From NCBI GenBank assembly GCA_036785705.1, contig JAWUZG010001123.1:202360-266359 (forward strand): a stretch of DNA of 64,000 bases, in the 5' to 3' direction. The translations under genes and the position numbers were made by a program. This DNA comes from Acanthornis magna. Lineage: Eukaryota; Chordata; Aves; Passeriformes; Acanthizidae. Below, piece by piece: positions 10,105-19,800 of the stretch (position 1 is the first letter of the stretch; every line of letters begins with the position of its first letter). The notes under the pieces are model-generated. The model was given only the letters and a program-made list of their open reading frames with translations. It ran no database searches and was not told the origin of the DNA.

Positions 10105-12016
10105 TCCGAAAATATTTGGAACCCGGAGGGTCCCCTCCAGCTCCGAGCCCCCTCCCAGCCCTCGGGACCCTCCGGGCCCTGGCGGAGGTCGCCCCACTGC
10201 CACCGTCTTGGGCCGGGCTGTCCCCGTCCTGGGCTCCGCTGTCACCATCCTGGGTCCCGCTGTCCCAATCCTGGGTCCTGCTGTCGCCGCCCGGGGTCTT
10301 CTTGGTGACAACCCCACCGGGAGGGCTGCGGGTTCGGAGCTGGGGGCGAGAGGGGGCGGAGGGGTCAGTGGGGGTGGCCTGGTGGGGACACCTGGGGACG
10401 CTCACACACCTGAGTGTGGCACCTGGGGACACTCACACAGCGAGTGCCACACCTGGGGACACTCACACACCTGAGTGTGGCACCTAGGGACACTCACACA
10501 CACCTGAGTGGCACTCGGGGGTGACACCCCTGTCCCCAGGGGTCCTACCTGTGGCAGGGGACGGGCAGGTCCCCCTTGGTGACGTTGAGGATGAACGGGG
10601 GGGGCTCCTCCAGCTCCAGCTCGCTCAGCTCTGCTCAGGGGACACGATGGGGACACGACGGGGACGTGCCAGCCCGGGGAGGGGACACCGCGGGGGTGTG
10701 GGGACACCGCGGGGACCCTCACCTGCGTCCCAGTCCTCCCGGCACGGGGGGGGCTGCCAGGCCCGGGCGGGGGGCTCCCAGGCTCTCCTGTCCCCGGCCG
10801 TGTTCCCGGGGTCTGCGGGGACAGAGGGGACAGCGGTGAGGGGGGGGGGGGACACACACCTGGGCACAGCTGGGGACACCTGGGGGGGACCCCGCGTACC
10901 TAGGGAGACGTCGAGCAGGAGTTTTGTCGGGGCAGGAGGTCAGGTGGCTGCTCAGGTGGCCGCGGGGACGCGGTGGCGCGCGTTGAAGGGACACGTGGCC
11001 AAGGTGCGGGACACCTGCGGGTTGTTCTGGGGGGGGAGACGGGGGGACAGGGGGGCTGGGGGGGCGGGACACCGACCCTGCTCCCGGCAGCTCCTGGACC
11101 CCAACTCTGACCTCTCATAGATCCCAGACCCTCGCAGACCCCTACCCCAATTCCCTGCGACCCCCAAACCCCCGGCAGGTCCTGGACCCCAACTCTGACG
11201 CCTCACAGACCCCGACCCCAACCCCCGGCAGGTCCTGGACCCCAAATCTGACCCCTCACAGACCCCGACCCCAACCCCCGGCAGGTCCCGAGCCCCAGCC
11301 CCGCCCCCGGGCAGCCCCCGGCCCCTTGCAACCTCCCCCTCCGGTGCCGGTGTCTCCCCCCCAGTGCGGGTGTCCCGCCCCGTCCCCGTGTCCCCCCCCG
11401 ATGCCCGTGTCCCGCCCCGATCCCCGTGTCCCCCTCGGTCCCCGTGTCCCCCCCAGTGCCGGTGTCCCCCCGCAGTGCCGGTGTCCCCCCCGATTCCCGT
11501 GTCCCCCCCCAGTGCCGGTGTCCCTCCGGTCCCCGTGTCCCCCCCGGTCCCCGTGTCCCCCCACCGGTCTCCATGTGCCCGCCGGTCCCCGTGTCGCCCC
11601 CCCGGTCCCCGTGTCCCCTCACGGGTGTCCGTGTCCCCTCCCCCAGTGCCAGTGTCCCCCCCCGATCCCCGTGTCCCCCCCGGTGCCCGTGTCCCCCTCG
11701 ATCCCCGTGTCGCCCCCGGTCCCCGTGTCCCCCTCGGTCCCCGTGTCCCCCTCGGTCCCCGTGTCCCTCCGGTCCCCGTGTCCTTCCGGTCCCCGTGTCG
11801 CCCCCCGGTCCCCGTGTCCCCTCACGGGTGTCCGTGTCCCCTCCCCCAGTGCCAGTGTCCCCCCCCGATCCCCGTGTCCCCCTCGGTCCCCGTGTCGCCC
11901 CCTATCCCCGTGTCCCCGCTCACCTGCTGGCAGCGCACCAGGTGATAGGGCAGGCGGGACACGCGCACCTGGTGGCTCTGGTCGTACGGGCACTGCACGA
12001 GCGCGTCGGGCTCCAT
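10100..12016 (-). CDS. GTSF1: Gametocyte-specific factor 1 (two CHHC zinc fingers), with a frame disruption in exon 2 as given
   Basis: Germline cofactor of PIWI-clade proteins in piRNA silencing. Coding exons on minus: 12016-11924, 11026-10900, 10812-10723, 10630-10549 and 10325-10100. The ATG at 12016 has a good context (CCCCATGG). Finger 1 is intact: C9-x5-H15-x9-H25-x3-C29, within CPYDQSHQVRVSRLPYHL. Finger 2 begins TLATCPFNARHRVP, but the frame then hits TGA (10954-10952). Homologous residues (GHLSSHLTSC) continue one frame over and return to the original frame about 40 bp on. Exon 3 (AWQPPPCREDWD) matches the conserved WQCPPCDEDWD segment and its phase fits the original frame. The tail carries DSGTQDG-type repeats and ends SKYFRK. 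The exon-5 acceptor at 10326 was chosen because it alone keeps frame. Ignoring the disruption, length is 205 residues against about 167 in human. Confidence 0.92.
11330..11920. repeat. CCGGTCCCCGTGTCCCCC minisatellite in GTSF1 intron 1
   Basis: About 590 bp of 16-20 bp units (CGGTCCCCGTGTCCCCC, CAGTGCCGGTGTCCCCC). It includes a longer duplicated block containing CACGGGTGTCCGTGTCCCCT at about 11619 and 11823. Confidence 0.85.
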
Positions 12017-12054
12017 GGGGACCCCCGAGCGCGGCCCGGACGGTACCACCGGGC

Positions 12055-12420
12055 ACGGGCCGTCCCGGTTCGATCCCTCCGGGCACGAGCCGTTCCCGGT
12101 TCGATCCCTCCGGGCACGAGCCGTTCCCCGTTCGATCCCCTCCGGGCACGGTTCAGTCCCGGTTCGGTCTCACCGGGCACGGTTTGGTCCTAGCGGTCCC
12201 GGTTCGGTCCTGGTTCTGTCCCGGTTCGGTTCCGCCCGTGACGATTTGGCCACGGTTCGGTCCCACCGAGCGTGGCTGGTCCGGTCCCCACCGGTCCCAG
12301 TACGGTCCCACCGGGCCCTGTCTTGGCCCGGTCTGGTCTCAGCGGTCCCGGTTGAGTCCCACCGCTCCGGTTCGGTCCCAGCGGTGCCGGTTCTGTCCCG
12401 GTTCGGTTCCACCGGTGCCG
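12055..12420. repeat. GGTTCGGTCCCACCGG minisatellite upstream of GTSF1 start
   Basis: Degenerate units of CGGTTCGGTCC/CGGTTCGATCCCTCCGGGCA between the GTSF1 start codon and its likely core promoter. It may be transcribed as 5' UTR or a 5' intron. Confidence 0.8.
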
Positions 12421-12444
12421 GTTCCGTCCCTCGGCGGCGTCGCC

Positions 12445-12522
12445 GTTACCGCGGCAACGGGCGCCGCTTCCGGGTCCTCCGCGCCGCCGGGGGGCGCCAC
12501 AGCGCCGTCGTCATGGCAACGG
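12445..12522 (-). promoter_or_regulatory. GTSF1: Likely GTSF1 promoter: RFX X-box, ETS site and CAACGG motifs
   Basis: GTTACCGCGGCAAC (12445-12458) fits the palindromic RFX X-box (GTNRCC-N2-RGYAAC) exactly. It overlaps CAACGG (12455-12460), a MYB-type core; a second CAACGG lies at 12517-12522 after ATGG. CTTCCGGGT (12467-12475) is an ETS-type site. The region is CpG-dense and about 430 bp upstream of the GTSF1 ATG. RFX and A-MYB factors are established regulators of germline genes; their use here is inferred. Confidence 0.5.
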
Positions 12523-12659
12523 GGGGCGGGAAAATTTGGGCTGAAAAGGCCCTGATTGGGGTCAAACAGGAGCTGATTGGGGTTATACGGAGCCGGACTG
12601 GGCCAGACTGGGGTGAAATGGGACTAGATTGGGGTCAAATGGGCCCAGGATGGAAATAA

Positions 12660-12850
12660 ATGAGCCTTGATTGGGGTTCCCTGATTGGGGAGAAATGGGA
12701 CCAAAATGGGGAGGAATGGGACCAAAATTGGGATAAAGGGGACCAAAATGGGGAAAAATGGGACCACAATGGGGAGAAATGGGACCACAATGGGGATAAA
12801 GGGGACCAAAATGGGAGAAATGGGACCAAAATGGGGATAAAGGGGACCGG
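12660..12850. repeat. GGGACCAAAATGGGGAGAAAT minisatellite
   Basis: About nine ~21 bp units of GGGACCAAAATGGGGANAAAT, AT-richer than its neighbours. Confidence 0.9.
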
Positions 12851-12904
12851 ATTTGGCTGATATGGACACTGATTGGTTCTGCACTAGCCCAGGCAGGCTA
12901 AAAG

Positions 12905-13165
12905 GCTCTGACACTGAGAGATGGGCCCAGACACCAATATAGGGGCCTAGACATGAATATATGGACCCAGACACTGATATAGGGGCCCAGGCACCGATAT
13001 GTGGGCCCAGACACTCATATAGAGGCCTAGACACTGCTATAGGGGCCTAGACATTGCTACAGGGGCCTAGATACTGATATAGGGGTCCAGACACTGCTAT
13101 AGGGGCCTAGACATCAATATAGGAGCCTAGACACCGATATAGGGGCCTAGACAACCACATATAGG
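12905..13165. repeat. GGGCCTAGACACTGATATAG minisatellite
   Basis: About 13 units of roughly 20 bp, GGGCCTAGACAYNGATATAG or GGGCCCAGACAC variants, directly following the preceding array. Confidence 0.9.
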
Positions 13166-13224
13166 CCTAGGGTGGGACTACCAGAGCCCCAGATGGGGCT
13201 AATGGTGACATCGGGCATGAGTGG

Positions 13225-13650
13225 TATCCCCCATCCATGTTGTCCCCGACCCATGGTGTCACCCATCTCTGGTGTCCCCACCACTAGTGTCACCCATCCA
13301 TGGTGTCCCCCACCCTTGGTGTCTGCCATCCGTGGTGTCCCCCATCCATGTTGTCCCCAACCTATGGTGTCCCCCATCATGGTGTACCCCATTCGTGATG
13401 TACCCCATTTGTGGTGTCCCCGACCCTTGGTGTCTGCCCATCTTTGGTGTCCCCCATCCATGTTGTCCCCCATCTATGGTGTCCCCCCATCACTGGTGTC
13501 ACCCATCTGTGGTGTCCCCCACCCTTGGTGTCCCCAGTCCATGGTGTCCCCCATCACTGGTGTCCCCCACCTTTGGTGTCCCCCACCCTTGGTGTCTGCC
13601 ATCCGTGGTGTCCCCAATCCATGGTGTCCCACCCTTGGCGTCCCCCGCCC
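13225..13650. repeat. CATGGTGTCCCCCATCC minisatellite
   Basis: About 25 degenerate units of roughly 17 bp (CCATGGTGTCCCCCATC, CCCTTGGTGTCTGCCATC) ending just upstream of the NCKAP1L 5' region. Confidence 0.9.
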
Positions 13651-13654
13651 GCGT

Positions 13655-13803
13655 CCCCCGCGGTGTCACGGGGTGGTGGCGGCGCTGTCACGTGGCTCCG
13701 GTGGCCCCAGCGAGGCTGGGCCCAGCCCAGGAAGGGGAAGTTGGGGCTTGGGGCCTTTCGGGGGCCGTGGGGGTGACACGGGTGGTGACACCGGGGTGCC
13801 ACC
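13655..13803 (+). promoter_or_regulatory. NCKAP1L: Probable NCKAP1L 5' region
   Basis: Unique GC-rich sequence immediately upstream of the start codon, with CAGGAAGG and GGGGAAGTTG (13734-13743). These are ETS/PU.1-type cores, plausible for a blood-cell gene. No TATA box is seen. The start of transcription is not defined. Confidence 0.35.
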
Positions 13804-16800
13804 ATGTCCCTGCCCTCGGTGTACGGGGACAAACTGGCCGAGAAGCTGACGCTGCTCAACGAGCGGGGCCGGGGGGTCCTCGTGCGCCTCTACAACATCA
13901 AAAAGGTGGGGCGAGGGTCCTGGGGGGACACCTGGGGGACACCTGGGGGTCCCCAACACCCCCAGCTGATGGGGAACAGCCGGGGGGGCTGTGGGGATTG
14001 GGGGGAGCAAGGGACAGGGGGGGTTGGGGGGACTTGGGGGGAGGAGGAGTTTGGGGGTCCCTGGTCAGGGAGGGGCTTGGACAGGGTGGGTTTTGGGGGA
14101 TTTGAGGGGGACACAACAGCCCAGGAGGGATTTTAGGAGGATTTTGGGGGGTCCCTGGTCAGAGAGGGGCTTGGACAGGGTGGGTTTTGGGGGGTCCCAG
14201 CCCTGAGGGGGAATTTGGGGGGTCCCAGCCCAGGGAGGGTTGGAGCAGGGTGGGTTTTTGGGTGGGTGGATCCAGCCCGGGAGGGGTTTGGGGGGGTTTG
14301 AGAGAGGTCACAGCCCAGGGAGGGGTTTTGGGGGGTCTCAGCCCCGGGGGGAATTTGGACTGAGGTGTTTTGGGAGGGTCCCAGCCCAGGGTGGGTTTTT
14401 GGGGTCACTTCAGGGGGGTCTGACCCCGGGGTCCCCCAGACGTGCTCGGACCCCCGCACGCGGCCGCCCTTCCTTGGGGACAAGGCCATGGAGGCCTCGG
14501 CCAAGTTCATCCAGAAGAAATTCCCACACCTGGACGTGCGGAGCAGCACCGTGAGCCATCGCGATGTCCCTGTGTCCCCACTGTCCCCGTGTCCCCAAAC
14601 CGCTGTGTCCCTGCCCCTCTCCCCGCCCAGAGCCCCCCACCCTCCGTGTCCCCCTCGGTGTCCTCACCCTGTGTGTCCCCCACCCCCGTGTCCCCGCAAC
14701 CGCCGTGTCCCTGCCCCTGTCCCCTCCCCTGTGTCCCCACCCCGTGTCCCCCTCGGTGTCCTCACCTGTGTGTCCCCCACCCCCATGTCCCCCCAACCCC
14801 CGTGTCTCTGCCCCTGTCCCCGCCCCGAGCCCCCCACCCTCCATGTCCCCACCCCGTGTCCCCATTGATGTCCTCACCCTGTGTGTCCCCCACCCCCGTG
14901 TCCCCCCAACCGCCGTGTCCCTGCTCCTGTCCCCTCCTCCGTGTCCCCACCCCGTGTCCCCCTCGGTGTCCTCACCTGTGTGTCCCCCACCCCCATGTCC
15001 CCCTGCCCCTGTCCCCTCCCCTGTGGTCCCCACCTTCCGTGTCCCCATCGGTGTCCTCACCTGTGTGTCCCCCCTTGTGTCCCCCCCTGTGAGAGTGCCC
15101 TGTGTCACTCTCTGCGAGTTCCCTCTGTGTCGCCTCACCATGGATGTCCCCTTTTCTCACCCCTCCCCCTGTGTCACCCCCCACCCCGGTGTCCCCCCCG
15201 TGCCACCCACGCCGCTGTCCCCCTGTCCCCCTGCAGCAGCACCTGGGGCCGGTGCACAGGGACAAAGGGGACATCGTGCGGGTGCTGGCACCGTTCTACC
15301 ACACCTTCCTGGACCTGCTGGAGTTCCGGGTGAGCGGGGGGGGGGACAGAGGGGACAAGAGGGTCCCTCGGAGCCGGGGACACGGCGGTGACACGCGGCA
15401 CTGTCCCCTCGCCACCAGGACCACGTGTACGAACTGCTCAACACCATCGACGCCAGCCAGTGCTTCTTCGACATCGTGAGTGCCACCCCCGGGGGGGCTC
15501 TGGGGGTGTCACCGCCGTCCCGAGCCCTCACGGCTGTCCCCTCCCCGCCAGCACATCAACTACGACTTCACCAAGGGCTACCTGGACCTGGTTGTCACCT
15601 ACGTGTCGCTGGTGCTGCTGCTGGCGCGCACCGAGGAGCGGCGGCTGCTGCTGGGGCTCTACCACTGCGCGCACGAGATGAGCCACGGCGCCAGGTGCCA
15701 CCCCGCTGTCCCCGGGCTGTCCCCGAGCTGTCCCCGAGCTGTCCCCGGGCTGTCGCCGCGCCACGCCCTTGCCGGGAGTGGCCCCGCGCTGTCCCCACCG
15801 CCGTGTCCCCATCGGAGCTGTTCCCAACGCCGTGTCCTCGGGGCTGTCTCCGCGCCGCGCCCCGGCCGGGGCCATCCCCAATGTGTCCCCACTGCCGTGT
15901 CCCCACCGGGACCGTCCCGGGGCCGTCCCTAACGTGTCCCCACCCCGTGTCCCCATCGGGGCCGTTCCCAACGCCGTGTCCTCGGGGCCGTCCCCACGCC
16001 GTGTCCCCGCCGGGACCATCCCGGGGCTGTCCCCAACGTGTCCCTACGCCGTGTCCCCGCCGGGCCCGTCCCGGGGCTGTCCCCAACGTGTCCCTACGCC
16101 GTGTCCCCGCCGGGCCCGTCCCGGAGCTGTCCCCAACGTGTCCCCACCGTGTCCCCGCAGCGAGCCCGGCTTCGCCCGCCTGGCGCAGATGGTGCTGGAG
16201 TACGAGCACCCCCTCAAGAAGCTGCCCGAGGAGTTCGGGCCCCACACCAAGGTGGGTCGGGGGTCCCCTGTCCCCGCAGGGCCACCCCTCCCGGCGCGGT
16301 GTCCCCATGTCGCCGTGTCCCCCGGCAGGCCGTGAGCAGCGCGCTGCTGTCGCTGCGCTCTCTGCTCGCGCGGCGCTGTCACGACGCGGAGCAGTGGCGG
16401 CGGGAGCAGTTCCTGAGCCTGCTGGGACCCGCTGGGGACATGCTGAGCCCGGCCACCTGCGACAGCGTGAGTGGGGACACGGGGACACGCGGACATGGGG
16501 GTAGGGTCACGGGGACACGCGGAGATGGGGGAAGGACATGGGGACAGAGGGGACATGGGGGCCATGGGGGTAGGGACACGGGGACATGCGGGTAGGGACA
16601 TGGGGACACGGGGACATGGGGACATGGGGATAGGGACATGGCGACATGGGGGTGGGGACACGGGGACATCGGGGACAGTGTCACAGGGACACCGTGCTAT
16701 GGGCACTTGGGGATCACAGTAAGCTGCGGATGATGACACGGGGACACAAGCACTGGGGGGTCAGGGGACAGTGACACTGGTGTCCCCAGATGGCCTGCGA

Positions 16801-19800
16801 GTACCTGTCCCTGGAGGTGATGGAGCGCTGGATCATCCGTGAGTGCTGGCACTGCCCGCGGGTCCCCAACCCCTCCGGGCAGTGTCCCCAACCCCTGCGG
16901 GCAGTGTCCCCACAGCCCGGCCCCGTTCCGGTGTCCCCAACCCCTCCCGGCAGTGTCCCCAACCTCTGCGGGCAGTGTCCCCAGCCCCTCCGGGCAGTGT
17001 CCCCAACCTCTGCGGGCAGTGTCCCCAGCCCCTCCCGGGCAGTGTCCCAACCCCTCCGGGCAGTGTCCCCAACCCCTCCGGGTAGTGTCCCCAACCCCTC
17101 GGGGCAGTGTCCCCAACCCCTCCCGGGCAGTGACCCCAACCCCTGCGGGCAGTGTCCCCAGCCTCTCCGGGCACTGTCCCCACAGCCGGCCCCGTTCCGG
17201 TGTCCCCAACCCCTCCGGGCAGTGTCCCCAACCCCTCCCGGGCAGTGTCCCCACAGCCCGGCCCCGTTCCGGTGTCCCCAACCCCTCCCGGGCAGTGTCC
17301 CCAGCCCCTCCGGGCAGTGTCCCCAACCTCTGCGGGCAGTGTCCCCAGCCTCTCCGGGCACTGTCCCCACAGCCCGGCCCCGTTCCGGTGTCCCCAACCC
17401 CTGCGGGCAGTGTCCCCAACCCCTGCGGGCAGTGTCCCCAACCCCTCTGGGCAGTGTCCCCAGCCCCTCGGGGCACTGTCCCCACAGCCCGGCCCCGCTC
17501 CGGTGTCCCCCGCCCGCTGGGGTCCCTGACGCGGCTGTCCCCGCAGTTGGGTTCCTGGTGTGCCCGGGGGCTCTGGCCGCCGCCCCCCCGTGCCAGGAGC
17601 TGTGGCGCCAGGCCCTGCAGGGGTCCCTCTTTGTCACCCTCGTGCGCGACGAGGCCATCGCCGTGCACAAGGTCACCGAGGAGCTGCTGGGGGGGCTCAA
17701 GGGGTGAGGACAGCGACACCGGGGGGTGGCACGGCCCGGGCGGGGGGGGGCACAGCCGGTGTCGGGGGCTGGGGGCTTCACAAGGGGCTGGGCTGGGGGG
17801 CTGGGGGTGTCGGGGGGTGTCGGGGGGGGCCAAAGGGGCTGGGCTGGGGAGCCTGGGGGTGTCGGGGGGCCAAAGGGGCTGGGGGCTCTGGGGGGTCTGG
17901 GGGTGCCAAGGGGGGGCAGGGGCTGGAGGGCAACTCTGGGAGTGCCCGGGGGTCTCTTGGGGGGTGCCAGGGGGGTACCAAGGGCTGGGGACCATGCTGG
18001 GGACTTTGGGAGCTGCCCGGGGGTCTCTTGCGGGGTGCCCGGGGATCCCCAGGGCTGTTCCGGGGGTGCCCGGGGGTCCCCAGGGCTGTTCCGGGGGTGC
18101 CCGGGGGTCCCCAGGGCTGTGCCGGGGGTGCCCGGGGGTCCCCAGGGCTGTGCCGGGAGTGCCCAGGGGTCCCCAGGGTTGTGCCAGGTGTGCCCAGGGG
18201 TCCCCAGGGCTGTGCCAGTGTCCCTCGCCAGGTACGGGAAGCGCGTGGCCGATGTCAAGGAGTGCCGGGACCACGCGGTGGCTCACAGGTCTGGGGGACA
18301 GAGGGGACAGAGGGGACAGGGGCGCGGGGGGAGGGGGGGTCCCGGGGGTCCGGGGCGCTGGGCACCCCAAAAGACGGGGAGTTCTGGGGATCCCGGAGAG
18401 TGGGGGTGACTTTGGGGGTCTCAAACCCCAATGTGCTCCACGCCGACCCCGTGCCACACGGGCTGTCCCCGGGGGGCGGAGAGGGGGGCGGGGGGCTCGG
18501 CTGGGTGGTCCTGCCCCCCTCCTGACCCCCCGAACCCCCCCGGCCCCCCAGCCCGGCGCTGCACCGGGGCCGCCGCTCGTTCCTGCGCGGGGCCGTGCGG
18601 GAGCTTGTGGCGCTGCTGGAGGATCAGCCGGGGCTGCTGGGGCCCAAGGTGCGGCCTGGGGGCGGCTGGGGGGATTTGGGGGGGTTTGGGGGGGTTTGGG
18701 GTGCGGTCTGGGGGCGGTTGGGGGGATTTGGGGGCGTTTGGGGTGCGGGGAGGGGTTGTGTGTGCAGGGTTTGGGAGGTTTTGGGGTGCGGGGGGCAATG
18801 TGTGTGTGGGGTTTGGGAGGTTTTGGGGTGCGGGGAGGGTGTGTGTGCGGGGTTTCGGGGGTCTTGGGGTGCGGGGGGCAATGTGTGTGTGGGGTTTGGG
18901 AGGTTTTGGGGTGCGGGGAGGGTGTGTGTGCGGGGTTTGGGAGGTTTTGGGGTGCGGGGGGCAATGTGTGTGCGGGGTTTGGGGGGTTTTGGGGTGCGGG
19001 GAGGGTGTGTGTGTGGGGTTTGGGAGGTTTTGGGGTGCGGGGTCGCAGGATTTGGGATACAGGGGATGCGCACAGGATTTGGGGTTTGCAGCTTGGGGTG
19101 AGGGGTTTGGGGTGCGGGGGGCGCTGAATTTGGGGTGGGGGGAGTGGATTCACGATTTGGGGTATGGGGTTTGGGGTACAGGGGGTGCTGGATTTGGGGT
19201 GTGGGGAGTGGATTCACGATTTGGGGTGCGGGGTTTGGGGTACGGGGGGTGCTGGATTTGGGGTGTGGTGTTTGGGGTGCGGGGTTTGGGGTACGGGGAG
19301 TGAATCCACAGTTTGGGGTGCAGGCTCTGCCAGCCCTTGGGGCTCGCGGTGGGGCCGGGAGGGTTCCCGGGGGTCCCTCGGGGGGGGTCCCGGGCTCCCC
19401 CCGACCCCCTGACCCCCTCCAGGCCCTGCTGGTGTTCGTGGCGCTGTCGCTGTGTCGCGACGAGCTGAGCTGGCTGTCGCGACACGCTGAGCACGTGACC
19501 AAGAGCAAGAACCCCGAGGACTTCACCGACAGGTGGGGACGGGTGGGGGGGGGGCAAGGGGGGAACACCCGGGGGGACCCCCGGGGGATGGGGCGGGAGG
19601 GCTGGGGGGTCTGGGGGGGACTGGGGGGGGGATATGGGACAATCCCGGGGGGTTTGGGGGGCACTGGGGGGGCTCAGAGTGGTTCGGGGGGCCTCAGGGT
19701 GGTTCGGGGGGCACTGGGGGGGCTCAGGGTGGGTCGGGGGGCACTGGGGGCGAGCTCAGGGTGGTTCGGGGGGCACTGGGGGGGCTCAGGGTGGTTTGGG

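Noticed and set aside
16697..19153. 818-codon minus-strand open frame
   Set aside because: It is antisense to NCKAP1L exons 8-11 and made of intronic repeats ([12 protein letters not shown]); no family resemblance.
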